The position numbers and the translations under genes are program-made. A stretch of 64,000 nt of DNA. Source: Typha latifolia. Taxonomy: Eukaryota > Streptophyta > Magnoliopsida > Poales > Typhaceae. How positions within the stretch are numbered: position 1 is the first letter of the stretch; every line of letters starts with the position of its first letter. Positions 37,178 to 50,294 of the stretch are shown one piece after another. The DNA lies in contig CM034110.1 of NCBI GenBank assembly GCA_019914945.1, positions 5,473,808 through 5,537,807 on the forward strand. The letters are read 5' to 3'. Below the pieces are notes generated by a model. It saw nothing but the letters and a program-made list of their open reading frames with translations. It made no database searches and was not told where the DNA came from.

Positions 37178-37999
37178 GGAATTTTTATAAATCACACCCT
37201 ATATTTTATCTATTTTATGATTCGCACTCTATCTTTGGGAATTTTATAATGCGACCCCTCTTTTTCCCTATAATGCTCATTTAACACCATGAGTTAACTT
37301 AACCTAACCATAATCAAACTGAATGATAGCAGAAAGAGAATATTCTGTTATAATCCATTATATAATTTATAACATTTCTAAATTACCCTTGTACTTATCT
37401 CTAATTTTATTCATAACATGAATATTCATACTTGTTATTTTTTCTCAAACCATGGAGAATATCACATAAATGTCAAGCCAATCTTAGAGCTTTCAAACTC
37501 CAAGCCATGGAGATCTTAAAGCTCCCCAAACGTCAAGCCGATTTTGTTGCTTGTGACCTCAAAAATGGGGAGGAAGATGAAGAAAATTTGGGGAAAGATG
37601 GAGAAAAAAAGGGTTTGATCTAGAGATACGAAGAAAAATAAGTAAAACTAGAGGAAGCTTCTAAGGCTTGTACGTGGTAGGAATTTTGAGGGATTCTTGT
37701 GGATTGTGGGTTTCGATATTATAATTTTGTGAGGTGGAGTTTATTTATAGATAAAAAGATTTAGATTTTGTGGCGTTAGGATTTAGTTTGGGAAAGAAGG
37801 ATTTTGTGGGGATTTAGATTATGTTAGAACTTTTTAAGGGTATTTTAGTAATCTTTGAACTAGAGTCACATAAACTATATAACATGGTTAATGTCAGTTA
37901 GCTAAAGTAACGTTGGGGTGTTAAATGAATATTATAAAATCCCCAAAGACGGAGTGCGAATCACAAAACAAAATGTAGGGTGTAATTTATAATAATCCC
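37178..37999. mobile_element. Long-TIR (Mutator-like) non-autonomous element
   Basis: The 822-bp element has inverted ends of about 85 bases. The left arm has TATAAATCACACCCTATATT and GATTCGCACTCTATCTTTGG. The right arm, reverse complemented, has TATAAATTACACCCTACATT and GATTCGCACTCCGTCTTTGG. Identical 9-bp flanks TATATTTTA lie at 37169-37177 and 38000-38008. Long inverted ends plus a 9-bp duplication fit Mutator-like MITEs. The interior has a 63-residue ORF (37432-37623) without recognisable domain and no transposase. A 150-bp relative is at 56075-56225. Confidence 0.88.
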
Positions 38000-38000
38000 T

Positions 38001-38231
38001 ATATTTTATAATGTTGTATTTATTAAACACATGTTTGGTTCGTTGTCTTTTAATGTATTTGGTAAAAACTATTTGATCGTTGTACTTTGTAATACTATTT
38101 TGATATTATGATTATATTTTATAATGCTGTATTTATTAAACACATGCTTGGTTTGTTGTGTTTTATAATAATTTATTTGGTAAAAACTATTTTATTATTG
38201 TATTTTGTAATACTATTTTAATATTATAATT
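38001..38231. repeat. 113-bp tandem duplication
   Basis: Copies at 38001-38113 and 38114-38231 share ATATTTTATAATG, GTATTTATTAAACACATG and TTTGGTAAAAACTATTT words. The left flank of the long-TIR element at 37178 (GATTATATTTTA) matches the start of copy 2, so the element probably inserted at the start of a copy. Confidence 0.85.
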
Positions 38232-38887
38232 ATAAGTATTTAGTTATATTTCTTAGAACAAAAAGGCTGCAATTATATTCTCAACTAAAAAAAAAATTAA
38301 ATTTAAGTTGAAATGAGAAAAAAAAAGATAAGTTAGACTAGATACAGTCTTTTGTTATCCATTTAGATCAAATGGGTGCCAAAAAACTGCATATAAGTAT
38401 AACCAGTTTTTTTAATTTGATATACCAAACCAAACAATAATTTTTGAATTAGATATTGTATCTATTAATGCATTATTTATAAAAACCTCCAACTAAACAG
38501 CCTATACTAAATAATTAGATTAACTATGAAAGTATATGTAATGCTATATTAGATTTCAACTCAAAGCTTATAAGAGAATCAAACAGGTGACTTCTATTAT
38601 TAGTAGATTAGATTTACAGTGACTTCTATTATTAAGGTAAACTATATGATATATATACATGATTAAAAGTCACATATTCAAATAAATTCACCTATTTTAG
38701 TACAGAAAGTTTATATAATAAACTACATTACTTCTCTCAAATCTTTTCCTCTCCACTTCCAACCACAGCAGCAGTCTTCACCAATACAAACTCCCTCCCA
38801 TTTCTCCAACAAAAATCACAAATCAATCTCTTCTCAGCCTACCAACTTTGATATTCCCTCCTCCTCTCCCTCTCTTTTCCAAGAAGC

Positions 38888-38914
<27 letters not shown>
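38888..38914 (+). repeat. CT microsatellite upstream of the RKF3-like gene
   Basis: A run of 13 CT dinucleotides lies about 160 bases before the start codon of the kinase, within a generally pyrimidine-rich leader (38720-39060). Pyrimidine-rich stretches of this sort are common near plant transcription starts. Confidence 0.9.
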
Positions 38915-38918
<4 letters not shown>

Positions 38919-39070
38919 CCCTCTTTTTCACCCTATCTCAATATAATAGTAACCTTCTCTAGTATCAAATTCTAGAAGTCCCACCCCACCAGGCATCAAG
39001 CTCACTCCATCTACCCTTAAATATCAACTCAGTACCCAAATCTTGTTCCTCCTCCGCCCCAAATCCAATA

Positions 39071-41011
39071 ATGGTAATCAAGAAAAGGAGCCAAAGAGAT
39101 CACAAGCTCATCCTCTTCATCCTCCTCCTTTACTCATTCCTTTTTCCTACTCAAATCTCTTCCCAGAACTCCTCATCCTGCCCTCTCGACTTCTCCGTCC
39201 TCCAGAAGTTCGTCTCCGCCGCCGCCGCCTCCTCGCCTCCCTCCGACAACTCCTCGCGCTGTGGCTTCGCCCTCCAATCCCTTCGCCTCGTCCTCGCCGA
39301 GTACCTCCTCGCTGCCTCCCGCTTCGTCCCCCCGCAAGCTTCTGCGTCTGCTTGCTGGTCTTCTTTGCAGTCCGCCCTCGCTCCGGTTCTTCCGTCCTCC
39401 TTTGCTCTGCCCTCCTCTTGCGGCTACCAGGCCAATTGGATCGCGGATCCGTGCATGAACATCAGTACTCTCGCGGAGTTCGACGCCGTCGTGCCGATCA
39501 CGGCGCGAGATGACATGGCGCGCAGCTGCAACGTCTCCCTCCTCCCCGTCCCCGTCTGCACCGCCTGCACCACCAGCCTCAACCGAGTCAAGGCCAACTA
39601 CCTCTCCAGCGCCGACGACGGCAACACCGTCGTGGGCTGCGCCGCCTACCCCTTCATCTACGCCGGCGCCAAAGTCAACCGCTTCGGCCCCGCCGACAAT
39701 GGCACCGCCTTCTGCCTCTTCCTCCTCAGTTCTAATTCCACCTCCCAGCCTCCCTCTGCCGGCGGAGGCAGCGGCGGCGGCGGCGGCGTCGCCGCATGGG
39801 TCTACGGACTCGTTGCCGGCTTAGTCGCGGTTGCTATCCTCGCGGGGTTGGCTGTTTGGTTCTTAATCAGGCGGCGGCGGAGGCAGAGGCGGGGACGGAC
39901 GAGGGGCCCACCGAAGCCGTCGCATTCGAAGGCCCTCGAGTCGATAAGCGCCAGCACGACGCTGATCAAGTTCACCTTCGACGAGATCAAAGCAGCGACG
40001 GCGAAATTCTCTGTAGGCAACATAGTCGGGCGAGGAGGGTACGGGAATGTCTACCGGGGAACCCTCCCGGACGGGTCGGAGATCGCCGTCAAGCGGTTCA
40101 AGAACTGCTCGGCCGCCGGCGACGCCAGCTTCGCCCACGAGGTGGAGGTCATCGCGAGCGTCCGCCACATCAACCTTGTCGCTCTGAGAGGCTACTGCAT
40201 CGCCACAACCCCCATGGAGGGACACCAGAGGATAATAGTCTGCGATCTGATGCGAAATGGGAGCCTCCATGACCACCTCTTTGGCTCCGAGGAGAGCCAG
40301 CTCTCTTGGCCGATTAGGCAAAAGATCGCCGTTGGGATGGCACGTGGATTGGCCTATTTGCATCACGGAGCTCAGCCAGCGATAATCCACAGGGATATCA
40401 AGGCGAATAATGTTCTTTTGGATGAGGACTTCGAAGCCAAGGTCGCGGATTTCGGATTGGCAAAGTTTGCGCCAGAGGGGATGACTCATGTGAGCACCAG
40501 GGTTGCCGGGACTCTTGGATATGTAGCTCCAGAGTATGCCTTATACGGGCAGTTGACTGAAAAGAGCGATGTATATAGCTTCGGAGTCGTCCTCCTCGAG
40601 CTCTTGAGTGGGAAGAAGGCGTTCATTTCACTTGGCGAAGGCCAGAGCTTTGTGATAACCGATTGGGCTTGGTCACTGGTGCGGCAAGGGAAGACATTAG
40701 ATGTCATCCAGGAAGGAATGGAGGAGTTAGGGCCAAGAGAATTGCTAGAGAAGTATGTGCATGTTGCCATCATCTCTACGCATCCTCAATTACATGCGAG
40801 GCCATCGATGGATCAGATTGTGCAGATACTGGAGACTGACTTGGCGGTGCCGTCCATTCCGGACCGACCCATACCCATCACTGCAAACATGGATGATATT
40901 GAGAGATCAGTGAGCAGCAGTGGCTCAGGTCAGCTGTTTAGTTTGGCTGGCTTCCAGACTTTTACTTATGGAAATGACAATGTTAGTTCTGATTTCTCAG
41001 AGAAAGTCTGA
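39071..41011 (+). CDS. RKF3: RKF3-like receptor kinase with SPARK ectodomain
   Basis: An intronless 646-residue plasma-membrane Ser/Thr kinase. Residues 1-32 form a signal peptide. The ectodomain (33-240) has ten cysteines (37, 64, 95, 117, 128, 153, 163, 166, 190, 215), the SPARK arrangement of the RKF3/At1g11050 group, and ends in a glycine-rich linker (231-239). The membrane helix is about 241-266, followed by RRRRRQRR. The kinase domain shows GRGGYGNV (320-327), lysine 341, HRD (440-442), DFG (460-462) and APE (486-488), all intact. The tail is Ser-rich. The name rests on overall architecture and the C-terminal DRPIPI segment, recalled rather than aligned. GC content is very high in the first 900 bases and falls afterwards. 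Ligand and pathway are unknown from sequence. Confidence 0.93.
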   Translation: MVIKKRSQRDHKLILFILLLYSFLFPTQISSQNSSSCPLDFSVLQKFVSAAAASSPPSDNSSRCGFALQSLRLVLAEYLLAASRFVPPQASASACWSSLQSALAPVLPSSFALPSSCGYQANWIADPCMNISTLAEFDAVVPITARDDMARSCNVSLLPVPVCTACTTSLNRVKANYLSSADDGNTVVGCAAYPFIYAGAKVNRFGPADNGTAFCLFLLSSNSTSQPPSAGGGSGGGGGVAAWVYGLVAGLVAVAILAGLAVWFLIRRRRRQRRGRTRGPPKPSHSKALESISASTTLIKFTFDEIKAATAKFSVGNIVGRGGYGNVYRGTLPDGSEIAVKRFKNCSAAGDASFAHEVEVIASVRHINLVALRGYCIATTPMEGHQRIIVCDLMRNGSLHDHLFGSEESQLSWPIRQKIAVGMARGLAYLHHGAQPAIIHRDIKANNVLLDEDFEAKVADFGLAKFAPEGMTHVSTRVAGTLGYVAPEYALYGQLTEKSDVYSFGVVLLELLSGKKAFISLGEGQSFVITDWAWSLVRQGKTLDVIQEGMEELGPRELLEKYVHVAIISTHPQLHARPSMDQIVQILETDLAVPSIPDRPIPITANMDDIERSVSSSGSGQLFSLAGFQTFTYGNDNVSSDFSEKV

Positions 41012-43859
41012 TGCTGGCTTATCTGAGTAATACGGCACTGCTCGATGTAGAATAGATTTCTTTGAAGCTCTCACAGGGGCAATCTGGTACGTTGCGTGCA
41101 TTTTGCAGTTCTTGCAATTTTTGGTTTTTTTGATTCAAAATCACGAGATTTTCTTGTAGATAGTCTCAGAATTTTCCCCCCTGAATGAACAGGATTTATT
41201 TATGATATTCTTATTCCATTTCATTAACGATTCCAGTTATGATCCATTCAAATCATGCTTATGGAATGAGAATTTTGTAGTTCGTTTGCTAGTTGACTTC
41301 GGCAAGCATAAGTGGTAAGCGAGATGTGCAGCAATACTACGTGGACTAGAGAATAAACAAGAATATTGGGATACTATGGGCGTCTATAGCAAAAAATATG
41401 AGGATGCTTTGTTACGACTTACAAGGCATGTATAATCATGTGAAATGTTAGGAAGAGGAGGGGAGGACCTTAGGTGATATTACATATGGTAGGAACTAGG
41501 AATTGCTAAAAAATTTGGTATATCTGACCTCATTTCAAGATCTTAGGAAATGAAAGGAATATAGCTTCTCTCTGATAAATTGTGATTTTGAAGGCAACCA
41601 TCATTCAAGAGGATCACAACATGTCAAGCCCTGCTAATATTTCTTTTTCTTTTTATCAAGTTAAACAACATGCTCCACCGGTTGGGTCAGGCCCATTCAA
41701 TTCCTTTAAGTTTTGTTTTTGGTAAGGTACTCTCAAAGTTTTGCTGATGTGGCTACATCTATAATGATCCACTATAATTCTGTATCCTGCAGCTACGAAT
41801 ACAGGTTTTCCATATACTAGGTTCAGCAATGAGTAATAATGTCAAATTGTTTGATTATATCTTATATAGTCTGCTGTTAAAGGAATTACAGTATCCATGC
41901 ATATCCAATTCTGTGGTCAAGGCCAAGTAGTTTGGCCATCTGCACTTGTGCACAGTATGCGCGAGGATAGTTTGAAGTTTGATCAAATATCTATTCTTTC
42001 ACTGCAAGTGGAATACACAACAAGTTAGCTCGATATAGACAGTGCCTATCATTTGGGGGAGGGGAGGTGGGAGTAGGTGTTGATAGCAGTTCGGCATTCC
42101 TTTAGCCCATGTCCACCTGTGTTCAGCCGTACAGTCTAAATATATATTCGTATGAATTTTGATGCTTTTGTACATATATGTCATTTCCAATTTTGATTAG
42201 TCTTGCAAAGCTATTCACATCATTTTAGTTCCATTTGACCATGTTTATCTTTGAACATCTTGCAAATATCTTGAAGAATTAGTGATTCATTGTAGTATGA
42301 AATCTGCAAGTGATCTGATTGTTATCATGTCATTTGAATCATCTGAGAAAAAATTAAGTATTCTCAGATTCTACCTCGTTGATCTTCAATCCTGGAATGC
42401 AATGATATCTTCCACAACTGAAACTTTATTTGATGACTGATTAAGGTCAAGCGTTTGAGTTTTGTACTGTGCATTTCTGTTGACTTCTGATTCTGTCAAC
42501 ACTGTTTCCTTCAACAGGATCTCAATTTCTATAAGTGTTCTTCATGGTTTCTGTAATTGTAGTTTCACTTTGCCAAGCTTTCTTGCCATTTGAACCATAG
42601 ACTTTATGAATATAGGTTTTTCTTATATCTTGTATGCAGCTGTTTTGCCGTGAACTGAAATTGGAATCATGACTGTACACAATACCAAATAGAATTTGAG
42701 ATATACAAAAGCTTTAACATAATTTTCCGAAGTCCACAATATAAAGGAACTCAATATAATTAATAACTCAAAGTCAACTAATAAAACTCCAAATAGAAAT
42801 AAAGAAATCCAAGTTAGACAACAAATGTATTCCAAAGAAAACTAAGATAACTAATAGTTTTTCAAATTGAAACTAAAATAACTACTGTAATTGAAAGTAG
42901 AAAGACCAAAATAAGTGGAGATAGAGTTCCAGTGCATGACACTAATTCTCCATGTTGACCAATATTTGAAATTTTAAAAGAAAGTTTTATAAGCTAACAG
43001 TTTTAGCTCAATTGGTGAATCCACACAAAAACCAATAAAACCTAGAATCCATACAACATGAATGAAAATTACCCAACATGCTCATAACGTGAGTAATAAG
43101 CACAAGTAATAATAATGCAATTAACAAGCTAAGAACATGCTCAAAATCTTATTATTCGAAACTTTTTAATCTCAATAAGTGTCGTATTTCTCATTTTGGG
43201 TCTGTGCTCGTGGATTTACATCAATTAAAAGTTAGCCTCAAAATGACGCTCAAATCCTTTTCTTATAGTGGATCCAATTATGGTCATTAAGAGGTGTCCT
43301 TATATGATAAATACAGCATTTTTTTTCTTTGACCATTGAAGAGATTAGTCATTTAAGAAAAATAAATTTTGATTTAGCTTGAGACTGTTCTCTAAATTTT
43401 GTAAGAATCATTTAAGAAAGTCACCGCAGTGATCTAAAAATATGTATATTTGCTAAACTTTCAAGTAGACTTGAGTTATCAATGAAGCACAGGCACAGAC
43501 ATAGGACACGGACACAAGACGATACTAACATGACGATATAACAAATCTTGAAAAAATAGAACATGGACATGGCACAAGACACAATGTAATAAATAAATAG
43601 GCAAATAATATATATACATATAGTATATTGATATATCTAAAGCAAAAGTTTATAATCTAATAGTGCAAAATATGCACACGTCAAGCTATAAGAAGTATTC
43701 ATGAGAATTTAGAGATAATGAGATATTGAAAGACAATCATTACAATCCATAAGAATTATCAATACAAGCTACAAAACATGTTTGAGTAATTGAGTTCCAT
43801 AGAATTTTAAAAACTAACAATCATTAAAAAGTAATAAGGCAGCATAAGGTCGATTATTC
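41012..43859. other. Intergenic, 3' flank of the RKF3-like gene
   Basis: Nothing gene-like is seen. The sequence is moderately AT-rich with short open frames lacking domains. Near 43485-43590 there is a patch of ACACGGACACA and ACATGGACATGG words, of a type often found in the subterminal regions of hAT elements; it may belong to the transposase remnant that follows. Confidence 0.5.
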
Positions 43860-46080
43860 ATCTTCAGCTGGTGGTAGATCCTTGGCCTTCATCAATAAAC
43901 ATTATAGTCTCTAAATCCGATTTATCAATTGAGAGATCGACAAACTCTAATACTTCTGCAACATCAAAAAAATCATAACAACCTCTCCGGGTGCCCCACA
44001 TCTTAGTCTCCTCTTTCAAATAATCTGAAGAGCTCCTTAATAGAAGGCGAAGATTCATATGCATATATACTAAATCTTTATCTTTCTATCGACTTGTCTT
44101 GTTCCTTTTCATTCAACAGATGAAAGTATAGTTGCTCTAATTCCTCTCACAACCTGAAGAAAGGTAAGGTTGCCTATGTAACCTAAATGCTAAATCTTGA
44201 AGAATAGAAGCAGAAGCACCATGAGCAACCCATCATATGTTTGGATCAAATTCATTTCTATCTCCTATATAATCATAATCAACAAAACTTTTAGTTGCTG
44301 TAGAGAAACTGATATTTTCTTTGTATACCATTTTTCATTTTTCTACAATTGAAAATGACCTTTTTGAGCATTTATTTCTCATATTAGAAAATTTCAAATT
44401 CTTATGTAATGGTGAACGATTTGGATCCCCTTGAAGCTATATTGAGCTATAATACCTATTAACATAATCTTTAAATTAATAAACAATACATAACAATGAA
44501 AGAAATAATAAAACATTAAATCGAAAAAAAATACTATAGAAATTAATATAACCTTGGGTTCAAAAGATGTGCTAAGCAATGTAGTGGTGTATTATTTTTA
44601 TACTATCTATCCACTATGATCTTTTGCACCACCGAATAGAAAAGAGATTCTTCGTTTTCTTTTTTATTTTCATGCATAAATATGGTCGTCCTCACTAAGA
44701 TCTTGGGCACCACTAAATAGAAAAGAGATTCCTCATTCCTCACTTTCCTTCCTATTTTCATGCATAAATATGATCTTCTTCACTTTTTTAATCATGGTAT
44801 CCCATATCTTATATATCAAATATAAATATAGTTTATCTGTGTCTGCAACCTATAGCATATTATATATAAGCTCTGTGAAGGCAAGTACATCAAGAACTTT
44901 ATCTTTGACAAATTTTGTTTTGAGTACGTCATCTTCTCTATAACAATTCCATTTATCAATTGAAGACTCTTCTCAAATTTTCTAAATCTTTTCAACATCA
45001 TAATCACCGCAGCAAAGTCTTCGCAATAACAATAAATATTAAGTTAACAAATGCATTAAATATAGCCAACATCATGGAATGTTGCATAATACAATTTTTT
45101 ATGCACATTATATTCCCTGCAATTATTGAAATTTAATTACACTCATCAAACACAATTTTATTTGTCTCGGTGTTTTTTGTTGTGCATATGTTCTTTAAAA
45201 GTAGGTTAAGAATATGAACTATACATGAAGTCTAAAAAATATAAGGAAACTTTGCCTCATGAAGCATCCTTACTATCTTAGAAACATGTGCATTATCTGT
45301 GACTACTTAAACTACATTAAAATGTCCAATCACTTCAATCATTTTAATTATCAAATTAAAAATGGAAAAAATTTATGTTCTCCTTTATAATTAACAGCCC
45401 TCAAGAACATAGGTCAGTCAACACTAAAATATTTATAAGCGGCCTCTGTGTATCAATCTAACTATCACATACAATACTTATCCCTTTCCCCCTTCATGTT
45501 CTTCTAATATGGTTTAGCAGCATTTCAATGTTTGCTCTCTTTGTTGGGGTACAAATCCAGAAATATTATTATTAGCCATAAATTGAAAGGCTCTTAACAT
45601 AGCAAAGGTTCCTTGCTAAATGAAAAGACAACCGAACTAAATAGAATATATTTGCAATCTCATAATTTAATTGGCTACAAGTATCGGAATTAAATGACTT
45701 TTCAATAACTAGCATTCTTATTACTCTTTTTTTTATGCCTCTCTGATATCAAACCTACACCTCCAACTCCAAATGAGCTACTAGAATATGTAGCTTAAAC
45801 AAATTTTGGTAAAGGAATTTGTTTAGGCATCAAATTTTTTATCCTCAACTCAGGTCATATCAACAACATTTTTCATTTTTATAAATGTTCATTGCCCACT
45901 TTTGAAGAACCCCTAATTCCGTGTGATTTTCAACAAGTGATTCTTTACTCTATAGTATGATCCTCGGTAGACTTGTCAACAATAGTTGCATTTAAAATTA
46001 TGATTACCTCTACCTTCTCCCAATTTCTTTATCCTAGTAACATGCTTTCATAAAGAAGCATTATCATCCACAGTCATAAA
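43860..46080 (-). pseudogene. hAT transposase remnant (BED, DUF659, dimerisation)
   Basis: Minus-strand frames, broken by stops and shifts, give three hAT landmarks in order. Near 45960-46075 is a BED zinc finger (HVTRIKKLGEGRGNHNFKCN, then YC...RVKNHLLK with the final H). Near 45200-45490 is a DUF659/RNase H-like part (MFLRAVNYKGEHKFF, VVTDNAHVSKIVRMLHEA). Near 44030-44085 is the C-terminal dimerisation motif (KDLVYMHMNLRL). An acidic tail follows to 43860. Many stops exclude function. Element ends and target duplication were not located. It would have encoded a cut-and-paste transposase acting in the nucleus. Confidence 0.75.
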
Positions 46081-48873
46081 AGATGCAGTGTTTTGACTGA
46101 GGGCTTCCACATATGTGTGCAATCAATTTCAGAAGAGGTTCTTTGGGTGAAGGGAAGAGAGAAGAAGAAAAAGTGAATTCAGCTCGTCAGCCAACAGAAA
46201 ATTCGTTGTCCATCTTTCATTTATATTTGTGTGTTTTTCCTGTGTGGGTCTTCTTTGTGGTGTCCTTAGTATGCTTATAGAAAATACCTATGTTATGGAT
46301 GTGCTCACTTCTCATTTTTATTTTATTACACAAGTTATGCTTGACATGAAATATATCATGGAAAGAACTTCTGCATATATCATTGTGTGGGTATCCTTAA
46401 TTTATGTACCTTCCCACATTGTTTTGTTTTCCTTTAGAACAGTAGGAGCTTTATTTGATCTGGAAATATCATTTAGTTAGCAAAATCTCAATTCTTTTAG
46501 TTTTCACAATTGGCCATATAAATTTCTTTTAGACAACAAAGTAAAGTATCACTATGTATACAACTTTATCTTACTATGATGCCTGCTTTACTATTGATTA
46601 TTGTTGGCCTTAGCATTTCCATGAACGCACTATTTTGACATTCCTTGACTCAGAATGCATTGGACTTGCAATGGTGAGTGGCACGCTCACTAAACTAACA
46701 AAGACGAGAAATTTGATTCATCATTTTTGCCTATTTGGTCAGGATAAAGAATATATATGAGTGAGAAAACAAGATAGATAGGTAGGGAATGTTCACCAAC
46801 TCTATTGGAAGTTGATTGATCATCGACGACAAGCAACCTCAGAAGTTTGATGAGTTGAGATATGTTGAAGCAAGCAGATTGTATGTGTCACCTTTTATTG
46901 GAAGTTGGGCTTTTTTATGGGAGAGCAATACTCACACAACAAATTAGGTCAAACTTACAAGCTTTTCTAAGCCTCTAGTAACAGAATTGCATGATCTGAT
47001 ATACTAAAAATCTTTGTAAAAATATCTCCATTTCAGTTTGAAAAATCTCAGTGCCAGAATGTTTGTTGAGGAAACTTCATGTGACTCTTGAGTATCTAGC
47101 AGATGGCAACCCTTGTAAGAATTGACAGTAAAGCTTGAGGCTGAGGTTTAGGTGGACCACAGATACTCAACTTTGCTTTTCATGGCCGGAGTAGTCCTTG
47201 GGGCTTCATTTGTAAACAGAAACATTTAAATGCATGTGAAAGGGAAGTGCTTTTGCAAGTCTCAAACTGCTAATTTGGTCCTCTTTGTAAGAAAGCGTGG
47301 GAATCTGAAGAAACTAGATGGTGGCAGAGTTTTATGGGAGAGTACTACTTTAGAAACATTAATATCTTTGAAGGAAAAAATGTCAACTTTCTATTTATCA
47401 TAAGGTTCCTACGTTTTACTGATATACATAAAAGTACTCTCCGTTTCGTAATTTTTCTGATTATTTCAATTGAATCCACGTGTACTATCCTGACATGTCT
47501 GTTCATGCAACCGTGATAACTGGCCTTGATATTTTTTAGTTGTTCTATCTGTGACTTAATTTCTGGAAAACCTGTAATTAGCATTTATATCCTGTTGCGG
47601 GGAGGGTCCAAGTCTAGTAAATCAAGATGTATGAGTTTTTATCCATTCCTTGTCTTCCTTTGGTGCAGGTTTCTTGAGTGTCTAAGATGTAGTTCTTACT
47701 TCCTCTCTAGTACCATTTCCTTTTTGAGGCCGTCCTTTTTTGAGAAATAATGGGCGACCCAGTTATGCCTTTTTTAGGCCGTTCTTACTTCCTAGCTTCT
47801 TTTGAGTTGCATAATGCACTTCATCTCCTGACCTTTCTCTGATTATTAAGTATTTTATGCAAATTATGTAGCAAAATTTAGTGATTCACCCCTAGAGAAC
47901 TTGGAGAAGACTTTTCTATCTTCAGCTGGTATGAAGGCCTAACTGGAAATGCCTGTTCAAGCTTGTAAGCTTGGACCATGCAGTGCCATAGTACAACTGC
48001 ATGGTTTCTGGGAGCATATCGCGTCATTGGACGTGTTGTAGTCCTTAGAATTGGTTAATGAATTTGAAGATAATTCCATTTAGTTTTCTAATAAGCATAA
48101 ACATATGAAAAAAATGCAATGGAAGACAAATTTGAAAGTTGAATGTGTTTCAACAAGGAAGAATGATAGTTATTCATCTTCAGAAGGAATGCTTTAGACT
48201 GAGAAATATCAAAGGGTGTGAGACTACAATCAACTTACGAAAGATCTACGAATATCTACAATAATTTTTTTTTTTTTGAAGAGTGACAGCAAAAAGACAA
48301 TAAATAAGGAATAAAGCTTAATAAAATCTTAATATGAAAAGTTATCACTCTAATAAGACTTGTACTAGCATTGTAGCATATCACATCCACTACCTTCTGT
48401 CATAATCAGGAGCAATTTAAAATTACTTAAATACCCAAGCTTATTAGCTAATATAATTGATGGAAGAACCAGTAGAGCAGTGTATCTCACCAGTGGGAAT
48501 TGTAAAAGCGAACTAACTATAAAGCATCTTGTTATTCTATTAAGAAAATACATATGAAACTCACTGCTAGTATTTCTTGTGAAGAAAATGAAAATTAGTA
48601 TGATTATAAGATTATCAACTGGTGAAATATGTTGATTGTTTATGCGGATCTTCTTCATAGATGTTGAAGTAAATGCTGGAAGCATCCTTTTCATTATTGC
48701 ATCCTCTTTTGGTTAGCCAATTTTCTTCATTTATTTTTTCAGATAGGAGCAAAGCATGTAGCTTGGTTTGATGTGGTTGCTTTTTTGTAGTCATTGGAAG
48801 AAGCCCATTTTAGCAGACAATGGGTATCATCTTTATGGTTTCTTTAATTCTTTTAATGCACCTTATATGAATT
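46081..48873. other. Gene-less stretch
   Basis: No gene, RNA or clear transposon end is recognised. The open frames (for example 46229-46480, 47526-47750 and 48365-48694) are hydrophobic or AT-driven with no homologous motif. Local microhomologies such as two AGGCCGT(C/T)CTT words near 47730-47790 are seen. Confidence 0.4.
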
Positions 48874-49317
48874 TGATATGAACCGAGTTAGCTCGGATCA
48901 CATTATGGGGACATGAGGCTCAATGGATTGAATCTAATTATCTTAATTATTTTACTTATGTGATTTAGTCAGAGTCTAGAATTAATTTAATTAGCTAAAC
49001 CAATTTCGACGGTTCTAGCTCCACAACCGGCCTCTCAAGGCTCTCAAATAGCTCCAAACCAGAATATGGAATTTTTGCTGCCCCATCCAAGTATGGCTAG
49101 AGCAACAAACATTGGCTTTCAAGAACTGCTCGATGGCTGGCGCAAGAACTGAGTCAATTTTAAGAATTTCGACGAAGATAACTATTGGCCAGAGGAACTT
49201 AACTTTGAACCATGCCAAGCTGAGGTAGAAAGGAGAAGAAACCACTATATAATGGGTCCACGACCACCCTAGGTCAAATCTGGACGAGGATACGATCCGG
49301 ATGGCAACCATGGGATC

Positions 49318-50210
49318 CAAGGGCATACAGTGCGGCTAGATTTTCCAAAATTCAGCGACAAAAATCCGGTTGATTGACTATATCATGCAGAGCAATTCTT
49401 TGTCTTTCAAAAGACGCATGAGGATCAAAAAGTCTTGCTCGCAGAGGACGCCGAAGGACATAAAACTTGGATCGATGGGAAATCTTTAGTTTCAACCTCA
49501 CTAAACGGTTTGGAGCAGCGAGCTATGAGGATTTCGATGCTTTTCTCACTCAGACGGTGTAGTGAACCACTGTGCTTGCATATTAAGAAGAATTCGATAA
49601 AATTAGCGCTCGTTGCTTCCCACCATGGTTGGTCGCATTATTGAAGAGTACTTTTATATCGGGGTTGCGAAGCGAAATACAAGCGGACATGCAAGCTTTT
49701 TGACCACAGACCTTGGAGGAGGCTTACAAAGATGCAATACTCATGGAAAAGAAACAGAGGACTCTGAAACCAAATGCAGACTGTTGGACCCAGCCAAGTG
49801 AGAGGTACCTGGTTCAGTCAAACTCGACAACAGATAACTTTTCTGCTAGACCAAAGATGGCTGCTGCTAATTCTGGACTGAGGACATTGTTTCGGATCTC
49901 ACCTGATGTAAGAGGAGGAGCTAGACCTATTGCTTGGATTCTAACACCTGCTTAGGTGGAGGAGAGGCGAGCCAAAGGTCTATGCTTTATATGTGATTAA
50001 CGCTTCACAATCAAACATCGGTGTACGAAAGCGACGGAAAGCATAGTATTGATTGATAGACATAAGGCGGATGTTGTTGCTGCTAAGGAAGAAGATGAAA
50101 ATCTAGAGGGTGGTCTTTGATCCACATCCTTGGCTGAGACAAAGTCAGTCCGCAAAGAAGCAAGAGGGAGAAGTCATGAAAGCCGAGACAAAGGAAAGGA
50201 CAATGAAAAC
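49318..50210 (+). pseudogene. Ty3/gypsy gag remnant
   Basis: The plus-strand frames read VRLDFPKFSDKNPVD and LYHAEQFFVFQKTHEDQKVL, a gag core corresponding to the LDFPKF.G.DP..WL..AEQ.F block of this lineage. Further on come LEEAYKDAILMEKKQRTLKP and a C-terminal zinc-knuckle-like RRAKGLCFIC...RFTIKHRC. Stops and frameshifts occur throughout, for example TGA after NPVD. The protein would have formed the particle core; this copy cannot. Confidence 0.7.
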
Positions 50211-50294
50211 TTTTTTGTTATCCCAGAAACATATATTGTACAGTGTACATAGAGCCATTTGAAGTACGAGCTGGAGTATCTCTGTAGATAAATC

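Noticed and set aside
37432..37623. 63-residue ORF inside the long-TIR element
   Set aside because: No transposase motif; short and composition-driven, so not counted as a gene.
39863..40489. 208-residue antisense ORF under the RKF3-like kinase
   Set aside because: It is the antisense shadow of a GC-rich coding region, where long open antisense frames are expected; no recognisable product.
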